Of a stretch of DNA of 9,349 nucleotides, positions 1 through 5,518 are shown in pieces; the first letter of the stretch is position 1, and each line of letters starts with the position of its first letter. The stretch is from JBDKTK01 sp039680225 (lineage in GTDB: Bacteria > Desulfobacterota > Syntrophia > Syntrophales > UBA4778): the NCBI GenBank assembly GCA_039680225.1, contig JBDKTK010000384.1, positions 1 to 9,349 on the forward strand. The letters run 5' to 3'. Position numbers and translations under genes: made by a program. A model generated the notes under the pieces. The model did not search any database and had not been told where the DNA came from. It was given only the letters and a program-made list of their open reading frames with translations.

Positions 1-219
1 CAGCGTGTAGTCCCGGCCGTCCGCGGCCCGGTAGGGAAGGGCGATGGCCTGGCTCTTGATCGTGATGCCCCGCTCGCGCTCGATATCCATGTTGTCCAGG
101 ATCTGGTCCTGGAAGTTGCGGTCATCACAGACTCCGGTATACTGGATAAGCCTGTCCGCCAGGGTGGACTTGCCATGGTCGATATGAGCTATGATACTGA
201 AATTCCTAATATTTTTCAT
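1..219 (-). CDS. lepA: Elongation factor 4 (LepA), N-terminal part, cut by window edge
   Basis: This is the first 73 codons of LepA, a ribosome-associated translational GTPase that binds elongating ribosomes and affects stalled or mis-translocated complexes. The translation begins MKNIRNFSIIAHIDHGKS and contains the G1 P-loop core HIDHGKST (about residues 12-19), then the switch I region with the LepA signature MDIERERGITIKSQA (about residues 44-58). IRNFSIIAHIDHGKSTLADRL is the standard LepA opening, so the ATG at 217-219 is confidently the start. No Shine-Dalgarno sequence lies before it; the upstream bases are AT-rich and contain a perfect extended -10 element. The gene runs leftward off the window, so domains II-V are not visible. 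It lies beyond the adk terminator on the same strand and so appears to be its own transcription unit. Confidence 0.96.
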   Translation of the reverse strand, partial: MKNIRNFSIIAHIDHGKSTLADRLIQYTGVCDDRNFQDQILDNMDIERERGITIKSQAIALPYRAADGRDYTL

Positions 220-225
220 TTAATC

Positions 226-234
226 ATTATATCA
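226..234 (-). promoter_or_regulatory. Extended -10 promoter of lepA (predicted leaderless start)
   Basis: On the minus strand this reads TGATATAAT, a perfect extended -10 (TGn then TATAAT). No -35 consensus is present 16-18 bp upstream, as is common for extended -10 promoters. If the last T of the hexamer is -7, +1 falls at position 219, the A of the lepA ATG, implying a leaderless transcript. A similar element, TGA then TATAAG, lies at about 290-298 and would give a leader of roughly 65 nt, still without an obvious Shine-Dalgarno sequence. Confidence 0.5.
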
Positions 235-311
235 CAATTTTAATAATGCCTCCACCATTAAGGCGGCCGGCATAGTTGAAGAGCCCGGTCTTATATCAGA
301 AATCCGGGTAT

Positions 312-349
312 AAAAAAAGCCTCCCCGGGGCGGAACCCCGGAAAGGCTT
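312..349 (-). terminator. Intrinsic terminator of the fmdB-MBL-adk operon
   Basis: On the minus strand a stem of AAGCCT plus CCGGGG pairs with CCCCGG plus AGGCTT. Forward arms are 317-322 with 344-349 and 325-330 with 336-341, with two-base internal mismatches and a five-base loop at 331-335. The stem is followed by a run of seven T (forward A at 312-318). It begins 24 bases after the adk stop codon and is a strong Rho-independent terminator. Confidence 0.93.
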
Positions 350-372
350 CCATTCAGGAATTCAGTCTGTTA

Positions 373-1047
373 TTAACCGAGTTTCTTTAACAGCTCGTCG
401 GCAACTTCCTTCACTCCGGGAGTCCCGTCAACCTCGATGACAGTTACTCTCTCCTTGAAGAAATTAACCCCTGCGAGCGTACCGGTCTTGGTATCGTAAT
501 AGATCCCGTGGCGCTTGTCGATTGCAGCCTCGTCCTGGTCGTCGGCGCGGGCGGTCAGTTTGTCGCCGCCGCAAACCCGGCATACCATTTTGCCGTGCTT
601 CATGACGGGTTTTATGGCATCGATGTAAATATTGTTCGGGTGATTGTTGTCGTTGGCGCAGAGCCTTCGCCCCATGATGCGCTTTTTCGCGATCTCGCGG
701 GCGAGGAGGATTTCGATTACGTAATCGAGCTTCATATTCTCTTTCTGAAGCGCCTCGTACAGGGCTTTCGCCTGGGCGATGTTGCGGGGGAAGCCGTCCA
801 GCAGCCAACCCTTCTTCGCATCATCTTCCTTCAGCCTGTTGAGGATCATCGGGATGGTGATATCATCGGGCACAAGCTCGCCCTTGTCGATGAAGGCCTT
901 GGCCTTTAATCCCAGTTCCGTACCCTTCTTGATGTTGTCGCGGAAAATAACACCGGTTTCAATATGCGGCACACCGAATTTCTTCTGCACGACGGCGCCC
1001 TGGGTGCCCTTGCCGCTGCCGTTCGGTCCAAAAATGAGTATGTTCAT
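373..1047 (-). CDS. adk: Adenylate kinase
   Basis: Cytosolic nucleoside monophosphate kinase that interconverts ATP + AMP and 2 ADP, maintaining adenylate balance. The 224-residue protein has the P-loop GPNGSGKGTQ (residues 7-16), the AMP-binding segment TGVIFRD (31-37), the DGFPRN motif (84-89) and the LID arginines in GRRLC and RADD. The LID is the long type: C130, H136, C156 and C159 form a C-x5-H-x19-C-x2-C set. This is the Cys/His pattern I recall from the metal-binding adenylate kinase of Desulfovibrio gigas, not the usual four-Cys or three-Cys/Asp zinc LID. A clear AAAGGAGC Shine-Dalgarno sequence (1056-1063) lies 8 bases before ATG. It is the last gene of a three-gene minus-strand operon, 28 bases after the MBL gene, with a terminator just downstream. 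The identification is secure. Confidence 0.97.
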   Translation of the reverse strand: MNILIFGPNGSGKGTQGAVVQKKFGVPHIETGVIFRDNIKKGTELGLKAKAFIDKGELVPDDITIPMILNRLKEDDAKKGWLLDGFPRNIAQAKALYEALQKENMKLDYVIEILLAREIAKKRIMGRRLCANDNNHPNNIYIDAIKPVMKHGKMVCRVCGGDKLTARADDQDEAAIDKRHGIYYDTKTGTLAGVNFFKERVTVIEVDGTPGVKEVADELLKKLG

Positions 1048-1075
1048 CTACTGCAGCTCCTTTCCTTTATTGCTT

Positions 1076-1966
1076 TTATTTGCCTTCGGCTATGGCCTTG
1101 ACCATTGCGCCGAGATTAATCAAAAAGGACGGTTCGTCCTGCTGGATTGCATCCTTGCCGACGAAATCCTCTTCAAATATCTTCTTGATCACGGCCTCGT
1201 TGTTCCCGCCGGAATCGCTCAGGCCGTTTTCAATCCTTTCCTTGAAGGCGTAAGTCGCCTTAACCGATTTCTCTATGTACCCCGCCGCATCGGGGCCGGT
1301 GAGCGCAAAATGGTGGCTCATCATGATGAGGTCGAGATCGAGACCGGCCAGCTTTTCGAGGGACTTGATATAATCCTTGTAGCTGGAGAGGAACTGGGGC
1401 CGGACCGAAAAATACCTGTCGAACACCCCGATCGGCTCCCCGGAGCTGAGGGCCTTCAGTTCCGGGATGTAATAGGAAACCGAGTCCCGCGTGTGCCCGG
1501 GTGTGGCGATGACCTTTATGGAAAAGCCTTCCATGTCTATCGTCTCGCCGTCTTCAACGATGCGGTCCACTTCGAGCGGCTGGAAAATGACATCCTCGCC
1601 GTAAGCGAATGATTTCAGAGTCTCCTCGTAAAAAGCATTGAGTTTTCTGATCAGCCTTATCGCATTTTCTTTTTTCAGGGTCTCGGCGGCAATCCGGCTG
1701 GCGGCTATTTTCAACCCGGGTATCATCCTTTTCAGGTACGGGCTCGCCCCCGCATGGTCGAAATGGGCGTGGGTGATGAAATTGTATTGAAGCCTGTTCG
1801 GGTCCCCGAGTTCCTGCTTGAGGTCCATGAAGTACAGCGGGCCCATAACGGTCACGCCCGAGTCGAAGAGGGCGGGAATGCCACGGGTAATCAGCCACCC
1901 GGGAAATCCGGGATGGCCGATCATAGCGACGCCGTCGCTGATGCGGCCCTTTTCTTTGATGATCAT
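1076..1966 (-). CDS. Metallo-beta-lactamase fold hydrolase (operon with adk)
   Basis: A 296-residue MBL-fold protein, substrate unknown. Visible metal-site elements are THAHFDH (residues 65-71, the HxHxDH signature), H158 in ATPGHTRDS, and H218/H219 in MMSHHF as the late histidine. The position usually held by the bridging Asp (SGD) is SGEPIG, so E177 replaces Asp. A C-terminal helical region (about 225-296) may cap the active site. The reading frame is open further upstream, but ATG at 1964-1966 is preferred: it has GGAG at a 6-base spacing, the protein begins with the expected first beta strand (MIIKEKGRISDGVAMIG), and a longer start would overlap fmdB. It lies between fmdB (43-base gap) and adk (28-base gap), so co-transcription is very likely. 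The fold is certain; glyoxalase II-like or other thioester/ester hydrolysis is only possible. Confidence 0.88.
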   Translation of the reverse strand: MIIKEKGRISDGVAMIGHPGFPGWLITRGIPALFDSGVTVMGPLYFMDLKQELGDPNRLQYNFITHAHFDHAGASPYLKRMIPGLKIAASRIAAETLKKENAIRLIRKLNAFYEETLKSFAYGEDVIFQPLEVDRIVEDGETIDMEGFSIKVIATPGHTRDSVSYYIPELKALSSGEPIGVFDRYFSVRPQFLSSYKDYIKSLEKLAGLDLDLIMMSHHFALTGPDAAGYIEKSVKATYAFKERIENGLSDSGGNNEAVIKKIFEEDFVGKDAIQQDEPSFLINLGAMVKAIAEGK

Positions 1967-2009
1967 CTGTATCTCCAGGCCCTGGTTTTGGACAGGCCGA
2001 CTGCCGGGG

Positions 2010-2231
2010 TCATGACATGCCGGGGCAGGCAGGTCCCTTGTTGCTGCAGCAGGAGCAGGGGCCCGCATGCATCGAGGGCTTCTCCACCTTGCCGCTGAAC
2101 ACAGAAAGGACTTTTTCCGATTTTGCTGACTTGCACGCGGGGCATGTCACCTTGAGCTTCTCGTCCCTCGATTTGAACAGGACCTCGAAGAGTTTTCCGC
2201 AATCCTTGCACCGGTATTCAAAAATAGGCAA
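2010..2231 (-). CDS. FmdB-family zinc ribbon protein (TTG start)
   Basis: A 73-residue protein of the FmdB/CxxC_CxxC_SSSS putative regulatory family. The start is TTG at 2229-2231, giving (M)PIFEYRCKDCGKLFEVL, the near-invariant family opening; GGAGG lies 8 bases upstream. An ATG 14 codons further upstream has no family support. A zinc ribbon is formed by C8-x2-C11 and C30-x2-C33. The C-terminal tail adds a second Cys cluster, CSCC (59-62), plus C69, in place of the common Ser/Gly-rich tail. It is the first gene of the fmdB-MBL-adk unit. The molecular role of the family is not settled; early links to formamidase/amidase regulation are old, and many members simply accompany housekeeping genes. 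The family call is firm. Confidence 0.9.
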   Translation of the reverse strand: MPIFEYRCKDCGKLFEVLFKSRDEKLKVTCPACKSAKSEKVLSVFSGKVEKPSMHAGPCSCCSNKGPACPGMS

Positions 2232-2312
2232 TTGTGTTTCCTCCGAAAAAAAGAGATTTCCGCCCCGCCTCATATCTGACAGAAATAAGCGAAGGGGCTG
2301 AAATGCCTGCGA

Positions 2313-2341
2313 AGTGTAGAAGATGATCCCCGAATTGTCAA
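2313..2341 (-). promoter_or_regulatory. Sigma70-type promoter for the fmdB-MBL-adk operon
   Basis: On the minus strand a perfect TTGACA (forward 2336-2341) is followed by a 17-bp spacer and TACACT (forward 2313-2318, four of six matches). The predicted +1 is near 2306, giving a leader of about 75 nt before the TTG start of the FmdB-like gene. That leader ends in a short T-run just before GGAGG. Confidence 0.72.
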
Positions 2342-2383
2342 GAATCTTTGGCTGTCCCGCAGCAGGGAAAAACCAAGCATTGC

Positions 2384-2400
2384 AGCGGTTTTGAACCGCT
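2384..2400. promoter_or_regulatory. Perfect 17-bp palindrome between divergent promoters
   Basis: AGCGGTTTTGAACCGCT is a perfect inverted repeat: 7-bp arms and a 3-base centre. It sits about 18 bp upstream of a candidate -35 for the aminotransferase and about 43 bp beyond the -35 of the opposite operon. It has no T-run and lies outside both predicted transcripts, so an operator for a dimeric regulator fits better than a terminator. No protein partner can be named. Confidence 0.5.
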
Positions 2401-2417
2401 CATGGTTCGCTTCAGGA

Positions 2418-2446
2418 TTGACGCATTTTCCGCGTTGTGTTATTCC
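2418..2446 (+). promoter_or_regulatory. Weak candidate promoter of the aminotransferase gene
   Basis: TTGACG (2418-2423), a 17-bp spacer and TATTCC (2441-2446). The -35 is good but the -10 matches poorly beyond TAT. It would give a leader of about 22 nt carrying the AGGAGG ribosome site at 2461-2466, 8 bases before ATG. Confidence 0.35.
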
Positions 2447-2474
2447 CTTCTGACGATTAAAGGAGGGGAAATCC

Positions 2475-3656
2475 ATGGCCATTTCGAGAAAAATCCGCGA
2501 CTTTTCCGCCCAGGCTTCCTGGATAAGGAAGATGTTCGAGGAAGGCATAAAACTCAAGGCGGAGAAGGGGGCAGACAACGTTTACGACTTCACGCTCGGC
2601 AACCCCAACCTGGAGCCGCCCGAGAAATTCAAAAAGACCCTGATTGAGGTGGCGTCCGACCCGGCGCCGGGCGGGCACGCCTACATGCCCAACGCGGGAA
2701 TCATGGCGACCCGGGAGGCGATAGCCGGCTACCTGACCGGGGTCCACGATGTGAAGCTTTCCGGCGGAAATATCGTAATCACCTGCGGGGCGGGCGGCGG
2801 CCTCAATGTTGTGCTGAAGACGCTCCTCGATCCGGGCGATGAGGTCCTTTTCCCGGCCCCGTTCTTCGTGGAATACCGGTTCTATGCCGACAACCATGGC
2901 GGAACAGGCATACCGGTCCGCAGCAAAGAGGATTTCTCCCTCGATCTGGAGGCCTTCGAAAGTGCGATGACGAATCGGACGAAAGCGGTCATAATCAATT
3001 CACCCAATAATCCCACGGGGAAAGTGTTAAGCCGGGAGTCCCTCCAGGGCCTGGCCGATTTGCTCCGGCGCAAGTCCCGGGAATTCGGAAAGGAGATTCA
3101 TATCATCTCCGACGAGCCTTATCGCGACATCGCCTACGATAATGTCGAAATTCCGAGCATCCTGAAGATTTACGAGAACAGCTTCATCGTAAGCTCCTAT
3201 TCCAAGGACCTTTCCATACCCGGCGAAAGGATAGGGTACATCGCGGCGAACCCGGGAATTGCCAAACTGCAGGACACCATGGACGGCCTCGTGCTCTGCA
3301 ACAGGATACTCGGTTTCGTGAACGCGCCCGCCCTGATGCAGAGGGTGATCGGGAAAATCCAGGGCGTCAAGGTCGATGCCGGCATTTACAAGAGGAAGCG
3401 CGACCTGCTCTGCAGGGGACTCGCTCAGTGCGGCTATGATTTCGTCGTGCCCGAGGGCGCTTTTTACCTCTTCCCCAGGTCGCCCATTGCCGACGATGTT
3501 GAGTTCACGCGGGCCCTGCTCGAAGAGAACATCCTGGTCGTTCCGGGCAGCGGCTTCGGAGGACCGGGTCATATCCGGATAGCGTATTGCGTGGCCGATT
3601 CCGTCATTGAGAAGGCGATCCCGGGATTCGGACGGGTGATGAAGAAATATAAATAA
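2475..3656 (+). CDS. PLP-dependent class I/II aminotransferase
   Basis: A 393-residue fold-type I aminotransferase of the aspartate aminotransferase superfamily, transferring an amino group between an amino acid and a 2-oxo acid in the cytosol. Key residues are visible: NSPNNPTG (175-182) with the cofactor-contacting Asn, ISDEPY (211-216) with D213 and Y216 for the PLP ring, SYSKD with K244 as the Schiff-base lysine, PGERIG with R252 for the phosphate, and HIRIA with R368 as the substrate-carboxylate arginine. Length is normal and there is no disruption. The N-terminus (SRKIRDFSAQASWIRKMFEEG) is a helix typical of a group often labelled only 'pyridoxal phosphate-dependent aminotransferase'; the exact substrate cannot be read from the sequence. 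The start is well supported by AGGAGG 8 bases before ATG. The next gene follows 42 bases later on the same strand and is probably co-transcribed. Confidence 0.93.
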   Translation: MAISRKIRDFSAQASWIRKMFEEGIKLKAEKGADNVYDFTLGNPNLEPPEKFKKTLIEVASDPAPGGHAYMPNAGIMATREAIAGYLTGVHDVKLSGGNIVITCGAGGGLNVVLKTLLDPGDEVLFPAPFFVEYRFYADNHGGTGIPVRSKEDFSLDLEAFESAMTNRTKAVIINSPNNPTGKVLSRESLQGLADLLRRKSREFGKEIHIISDEPYRDIAYDNVEIPSILKIYENSFIVSSYSKDLSIPGERIGYIAANPGIAKLQDTMDGLVLCNRILGFVNAPALMQRVIGKIQGVKVDAGIYKRKRDLLCRGLAQCGYDFVVPEGAFYLFPRSPIADDVEFTRALLEENILVVPGSGFGGPGHIRIAYCVADSVIEKAIPGFGRVMKKYK

Positions 3657-3658
3657 GG

Positions 3659-3676
3659 ATTCCCTCCACAGGGAAT
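3659..3676 (+). repeat. Intercistronic hairpin after the aminotransferase stop codon
   Basis: ATTCCCT (3659-3665), loop CCAC, AGGGAAT (3670-3676): a perfect 7-bp stem with a 4-base loop beginning 2 bases after the stop codon. No T-run follows, so it is not a standard terminator. It may modulate mRNA decay or readthrough into the downstream gene. Confidence 0.55.
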
Positions 3677-3698
3677 ATTACCAGATGGAGAAAAACAG

Positions 3699-4253
3699 AT
3701 GAGGTCGGCGCTACGCTCCCTTTGCATCCTCCGCTTTCTCATGAGGACAGAGGGCTCGACTTCCGAATCATTCATCCAGAACGGTTTGTACATCCTCCAG
3801 GAAGCGGCCGGGGAGGAACTCGGCTGCGTGTTCTTCCTGGACAAAAAAGGGCCGCGTTCGCGCGAAATCTTTGATAACCTCCTGGACCTCCAATCGGAGG
3901 GCAAGATCAACATCGAAGGCGGCCCCGGGGGGTTCGTGGCGGCAATAACCGAAAAGGGGACGGAATTCATCTGCAAGGGAGGGGAGTGGGGCGGACATTT
4001 TTATGATCTGCCGCCCGTGCGCATCCCCGAGAAAATGATCGATTCAATATTCACACTCCTGCACAGCGGGGAAGACCTGAAGATCGAACCGGTCGGCGTT
4101 GCCCTGTACTTCCTCCGGTTGGCCGGCGGGGCGGATATAGTGGAACTGATCAAGCAGGCAAAAATTGAAGGGGTAATATCTCCCGATTTTGACGAACGCG
4201 AGATAGTCAGGGCCTATAAAAAGCTCAAAAAGACGAAACTCGGTTCTGAATAA
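3699..4253 (+). CDS. Conserved-looking unknown protein, winged-helix-like N-terminal half
   Basis: 184 residues, soluble, no signal peptide or membrane segment. Residues 24-92 read like a winged-helix domain of the YwgA/DUF4065 style: a helix with LYILQEA, then LGCVFFLDKKGPRSREIFDNLLDLQSEGKI (a 'KKGPxSxEI' turn before a helix), a beta-hairpin with GGFVAAITEKGTEFI. Residues 125-180 form a helical segment ending in EREIVRAYKKLKK, also as in such proteins. This resemblance is from memory of the pattern, so the family assignment is tentative and no function is claimed. ATG at 3699 has GGAG at an 8-base spacing. It lies 42 bases after the aminotransferase and is followed 66 bases later by a terminator, so the two likely form an operon. 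A regulatory or adaptor role is possible but unproven. Confidence 0.75.
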   Translation: MRSALRSLCILRFLMRTEGSTSESFIQNGLYILQEAAGEELGCVFFLDKKGPRSREIFDNLLDLQSEGKINIEGGPGGFVAAITEKGTEFICKGGEWGGHFYDLPPVRIPEKMIDSIFTLLHSGEDLKIEPVGVALYFLRLAGGADIVELIKQAKIEGVISPDFDEREIVRAYKKLKKTKLGSE

Positions 4254-4264
4254 AATTCAATACC

Positions 4265-4308
4265 GCTCGTTGAACCGGCCGCTAAGCTTGTCGAAGCGCG
4301 AAACGAGC
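4265..4308. repeat. Degenerate intergenic palindromic repeat with GCTTGTCGAAGC core
   Basis: Outer arms GCTCGTT (4265-4271) and AACGAGC (4302-4308) enclose an inner hairpin GCTT-gtcg-AAGC (4286-4297). The core AGCTTGTCGAAGC matches the 'TTCGACAAGCT' intergenic palindrome I recall being dispersed in many bacterial genomes, usually flanked by arms such as CGTTCGTG/CACGAACG. This copy looks diverged. It lies between the stop codon of the unknown gene and its terminator. Confidence 0.5.
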
Positions 4309-4318
4309 AGCAAAGGTG

Positions 4319-4353
4319 CGTTCACATCGACAGGCCCGGTGAACGGATTTTTT
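4319..4353 (+). terminator. Intrinsic terminator after the aminotransferase operon
   Basis: CGTTCAC (4319-4325) pairs with GTGAACG (4339-4345) across a 13-base loop, followed by GA and six T (4348-4353). It is on the plus strand, 66 bases after the upstream stop codon. The long loop makes it slightly unusual, but the perfect stem plus T-run is convincing. Confidence 0.75.
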
Positions 4354-4389
4354 CAGGTCACTTCTTGAAAATCAGTTTCTCGTTTCAAA

Positions 4390-4920
4390 TCACTTCTTCA
4401 CCGGTTTTATTTCATACCAGTACTCCGAGATGAATCCATTCGCATCCGGTGTCGCTGTTTGTTTTACGGCTTCGGGCAGCCCGTTGCGGCAGCGCCACTG
4501 GTAGACCGTGAACCGCCCCGTTACGCTTGCCGGGATGATTTCGGCCTGGGGATTATCGGTGCAGAACCTGAGCATTGCCACGTCCGGCGTTTTGGAAGTG
4601 TCGGCCTTGGCCATGCACGGCAGGTTGGCCCCGGTGAAACAGGCGTAAACTCTGCCCCCCATGCAGCGCCAGAAACTTCCATTGACCAGGACGGATTCAG
4701 GTATGTTCTCAGCCTTGAGAGCCGTGCGCAAACCGTCGATAACCGCCTTCGGCATTGCGGGCCCCGAATACGGCGCAGACGGAATGTCGATATTGCCGGC
4801 CGCGGCGCAATAGGCAAAAGGGTCATTCATTGCTTTATCGGGCGGGCATGTCTTCAGGCAGGAACAGGAACAAAGCAGGAGCGCCTGTAAGAGGCATAAG
4901 GCAGAGATCAACTGTTTCAT
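4390..4920 (-). CDS. Cys-rich lipoprotein, uncharacterised
   Basis: 176 residues starting at ATG 4918-4920, where AAGGAGC lies about 6 bases upstream; an upstream in-frame ATG would add 19 residues and destroy the signal peptide. Residues 1-18 (MKQLISALCLLQALLLCS) form a signal peptide, and LCS-C19 is a plausible lipobox, so the mature protein would be a lipid-anchored envelope protein. D or other sorting information at +2 is not informative (Ser20). After C19 the protein has eight more Cys (21, 25, 38, 86, 94, 102, 120, 144), consistent with disulfides in the periplasm. The segment FWRCMGGRVYACFTGANLPC (83-102) and VYQWRC (139-144) resemble a recurring W-C...GANxPC pattern I recall in proteobacterial unknowns. 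No enzyme motif is seen. It is transcribed alone and divergently from csp. Function unknown. Confidence 0.85.
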   Translation of the reverse strand: MKQLISALCLLQALLLCSCSCLKTCPPDKAMNDPFAYCAAAGNIDIPSAPYSGPAMPKAVIDGLRTALKAENIPESVLVNGSFWRCMGGRVYACFTGANLPCMAKADTSKTPDVAMLRFCTDNPQAEIIPASVTGRFTVYQWRCRNGLPEAVKQTATPDANGFISEYWYEIKPVKK

Positions 4921-4989
4921 TTGCAGCTCCTTTAATGGAATCCTTCCGCCATGGGACGGGAACCGGTGCGCAAGCATCCAAGTATTCCA

Positions 4990-5018
4990 AGGTTAGATCG
5001 TTTGGAAACCGTTGTCAA
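4990..5018 (-). promoter_or_regulatory. Candidate promoter of the lipoprotein gene
   Basis: On the minus strand a perfect TTGACA (forward 5013-5018), a 17-bp spacer, then TAACCT (forward 4990-4995, three of six). Predicted +1 is near 4983, leaving a leader of about 63 nt. The strong -35 and exact spacing support it; the weak -10 suggests low or regulated activity. Confidence 0.5.
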
Positions 5019-5097
5019 CATCCGGACAATGCCGCCGGGCATCAAATGCGGAACAAGGGGGCTTTTAGACTCCTTGATTTTGTTGAGAAAAAAACGA

Positions 5098-5126
5098 TTG
5101 ACTTTGCGGGTCGCCTCGGATAAATT
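5098..5126 (+). promoter_or_regulatory. Promoter of the cold-shock gene
   Basis: TTGACT (5098-5103), a 17-bp spacer, TAAATT (5121-5126, four of six). The predicted +1 is about 5133, giving a leader near 168 nt, a length typical of cold-shock mRNAs. It is about 80 bp from the divergent lipoprotein promoter. Confidence 0.65.
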
Positions 5127-5132
5127 TCATCT

Positions 5133-5300
5133 TACATAGCGTTCCAATATAGCGATGCATAGGGGACGCAAGAAGTTGGATCAGACATTTTGAAGTGCAA
5201 AGGTTTAGCCACCGGCTCTTTGGAGTGCGATGGCTTTTTTCTTTCTGTCATCTTGGGCAGTCCGACTTCCTGGAATTACTACAAGGAGGAAGTGCGAACC
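5133..5300 (+). promoter_or_regulatory. Structured csp leader with terminator-like hairpin
   Basis: Two structures are visible. Near the predicted 5' end GCGTTCC (5139-5145) pairs with GGGACGC (5163-5169), seven pairs with one G-U. Further down AGCCA (5207-5211) pairs with TGGCT (5231-5235) around an inner CTC-tttg-GAG stem (5216-5225), and six T follow (5235-5240), which is terminator-like. CAAAG (5198-5202) could instead pair with CTTTG (5218-5222), breaking the inner stem. The AAGGAGG ribosome site is at 5283-5289, 11 bases before ATG. It could be an attenuator or the 3' end of an approximately 107-nt RNA. No known riboswitch class was recognised. Confidence 0.5.
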
Positions 5301-5501
5301 ATGGCAGAAGGAACAGTAAAATGGTTCAACGAGCGCAAGGGTTTCGGGTTTATCGAGCAGGATAACGGCGGAGACATTTTTGTCCACTATTCCGCAATTT
5401 CGGCAAGCGGTTTCAAAACCCTTACCGAAGGCCAGCGCGTAAGCTTTGATGTCGAGCAGGGTAAGAAAGGCCCCGCGGCGGGAAATGTAAAGCCGCTGTA
5501 A
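5301..5501 (+). CDS. Cold-shock protein (CspA family)
   Basis: A 66-residue single cold-shock domain protein that binds single-stranded RNA/DNA and melts RNA structure; family members act as RNA chaperones and transcription antiterminators. The RNP1 motif KGFGFI (13-18) and the RNP2 motif DIFVHY (25-30) are present with W8, F15, F17, F27 and H29 in place. RNP2 has Ile and Tyr where VFVHF is most common. The start MAEGTVKWFN is canonical; the frame is open further upstream, but that part is leader and has no ribosome site. The gene has its own promoter, a long structured leader and a strong terminator, so it is a single-gene unit. Which csp paralogue it is cannot be decided. Confidence 0.97.
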   Translation: MAEGTVKWFNERKGFGFIEQDNGGDIFVHYSAISASGFKTLTEGQRVSFDVEQGKKGPAAGNVKPL

Positions 5502-5518
5502 TTATCAATTCAAGAGGC

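Noticed and set aside
779..1612. 277-aa plus-strand ORF across adk and the MBL gene
   Set aside because: It is a shadow of two well-recognised minus-strand genes and has no recognisable domain.
1966..2068. Longer start for the first MBL protein
   Set aside because: The extra 34 residues are low-quality, overlap fmdB, and a good ribosome site precedes the internal ATG at 1964-1966.
2384..2400. tRNA T-arm-like GGTTTTGAACC
   Set aside because: No acceptor, D or anticodon arms can be found around it.
4358..4398. TCACTTCTT repeated at 4358-4366 and 4390-4398 at the lipoprotein gene end
   Set aside because: A nine-base repeat 32 bp apart at a KK-stop tail is likely chance or a minor duplication; no structure or function follows.
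5133..5240. Resemblance of the csp leader (GGGGACGCAAG) to the c-di-GMP (GEMM) riboswitch
   Set aside because: The short GGGACGCAA match is not accompanied by the GCAAACC strand, tetraloop and second helix that define GEMM.
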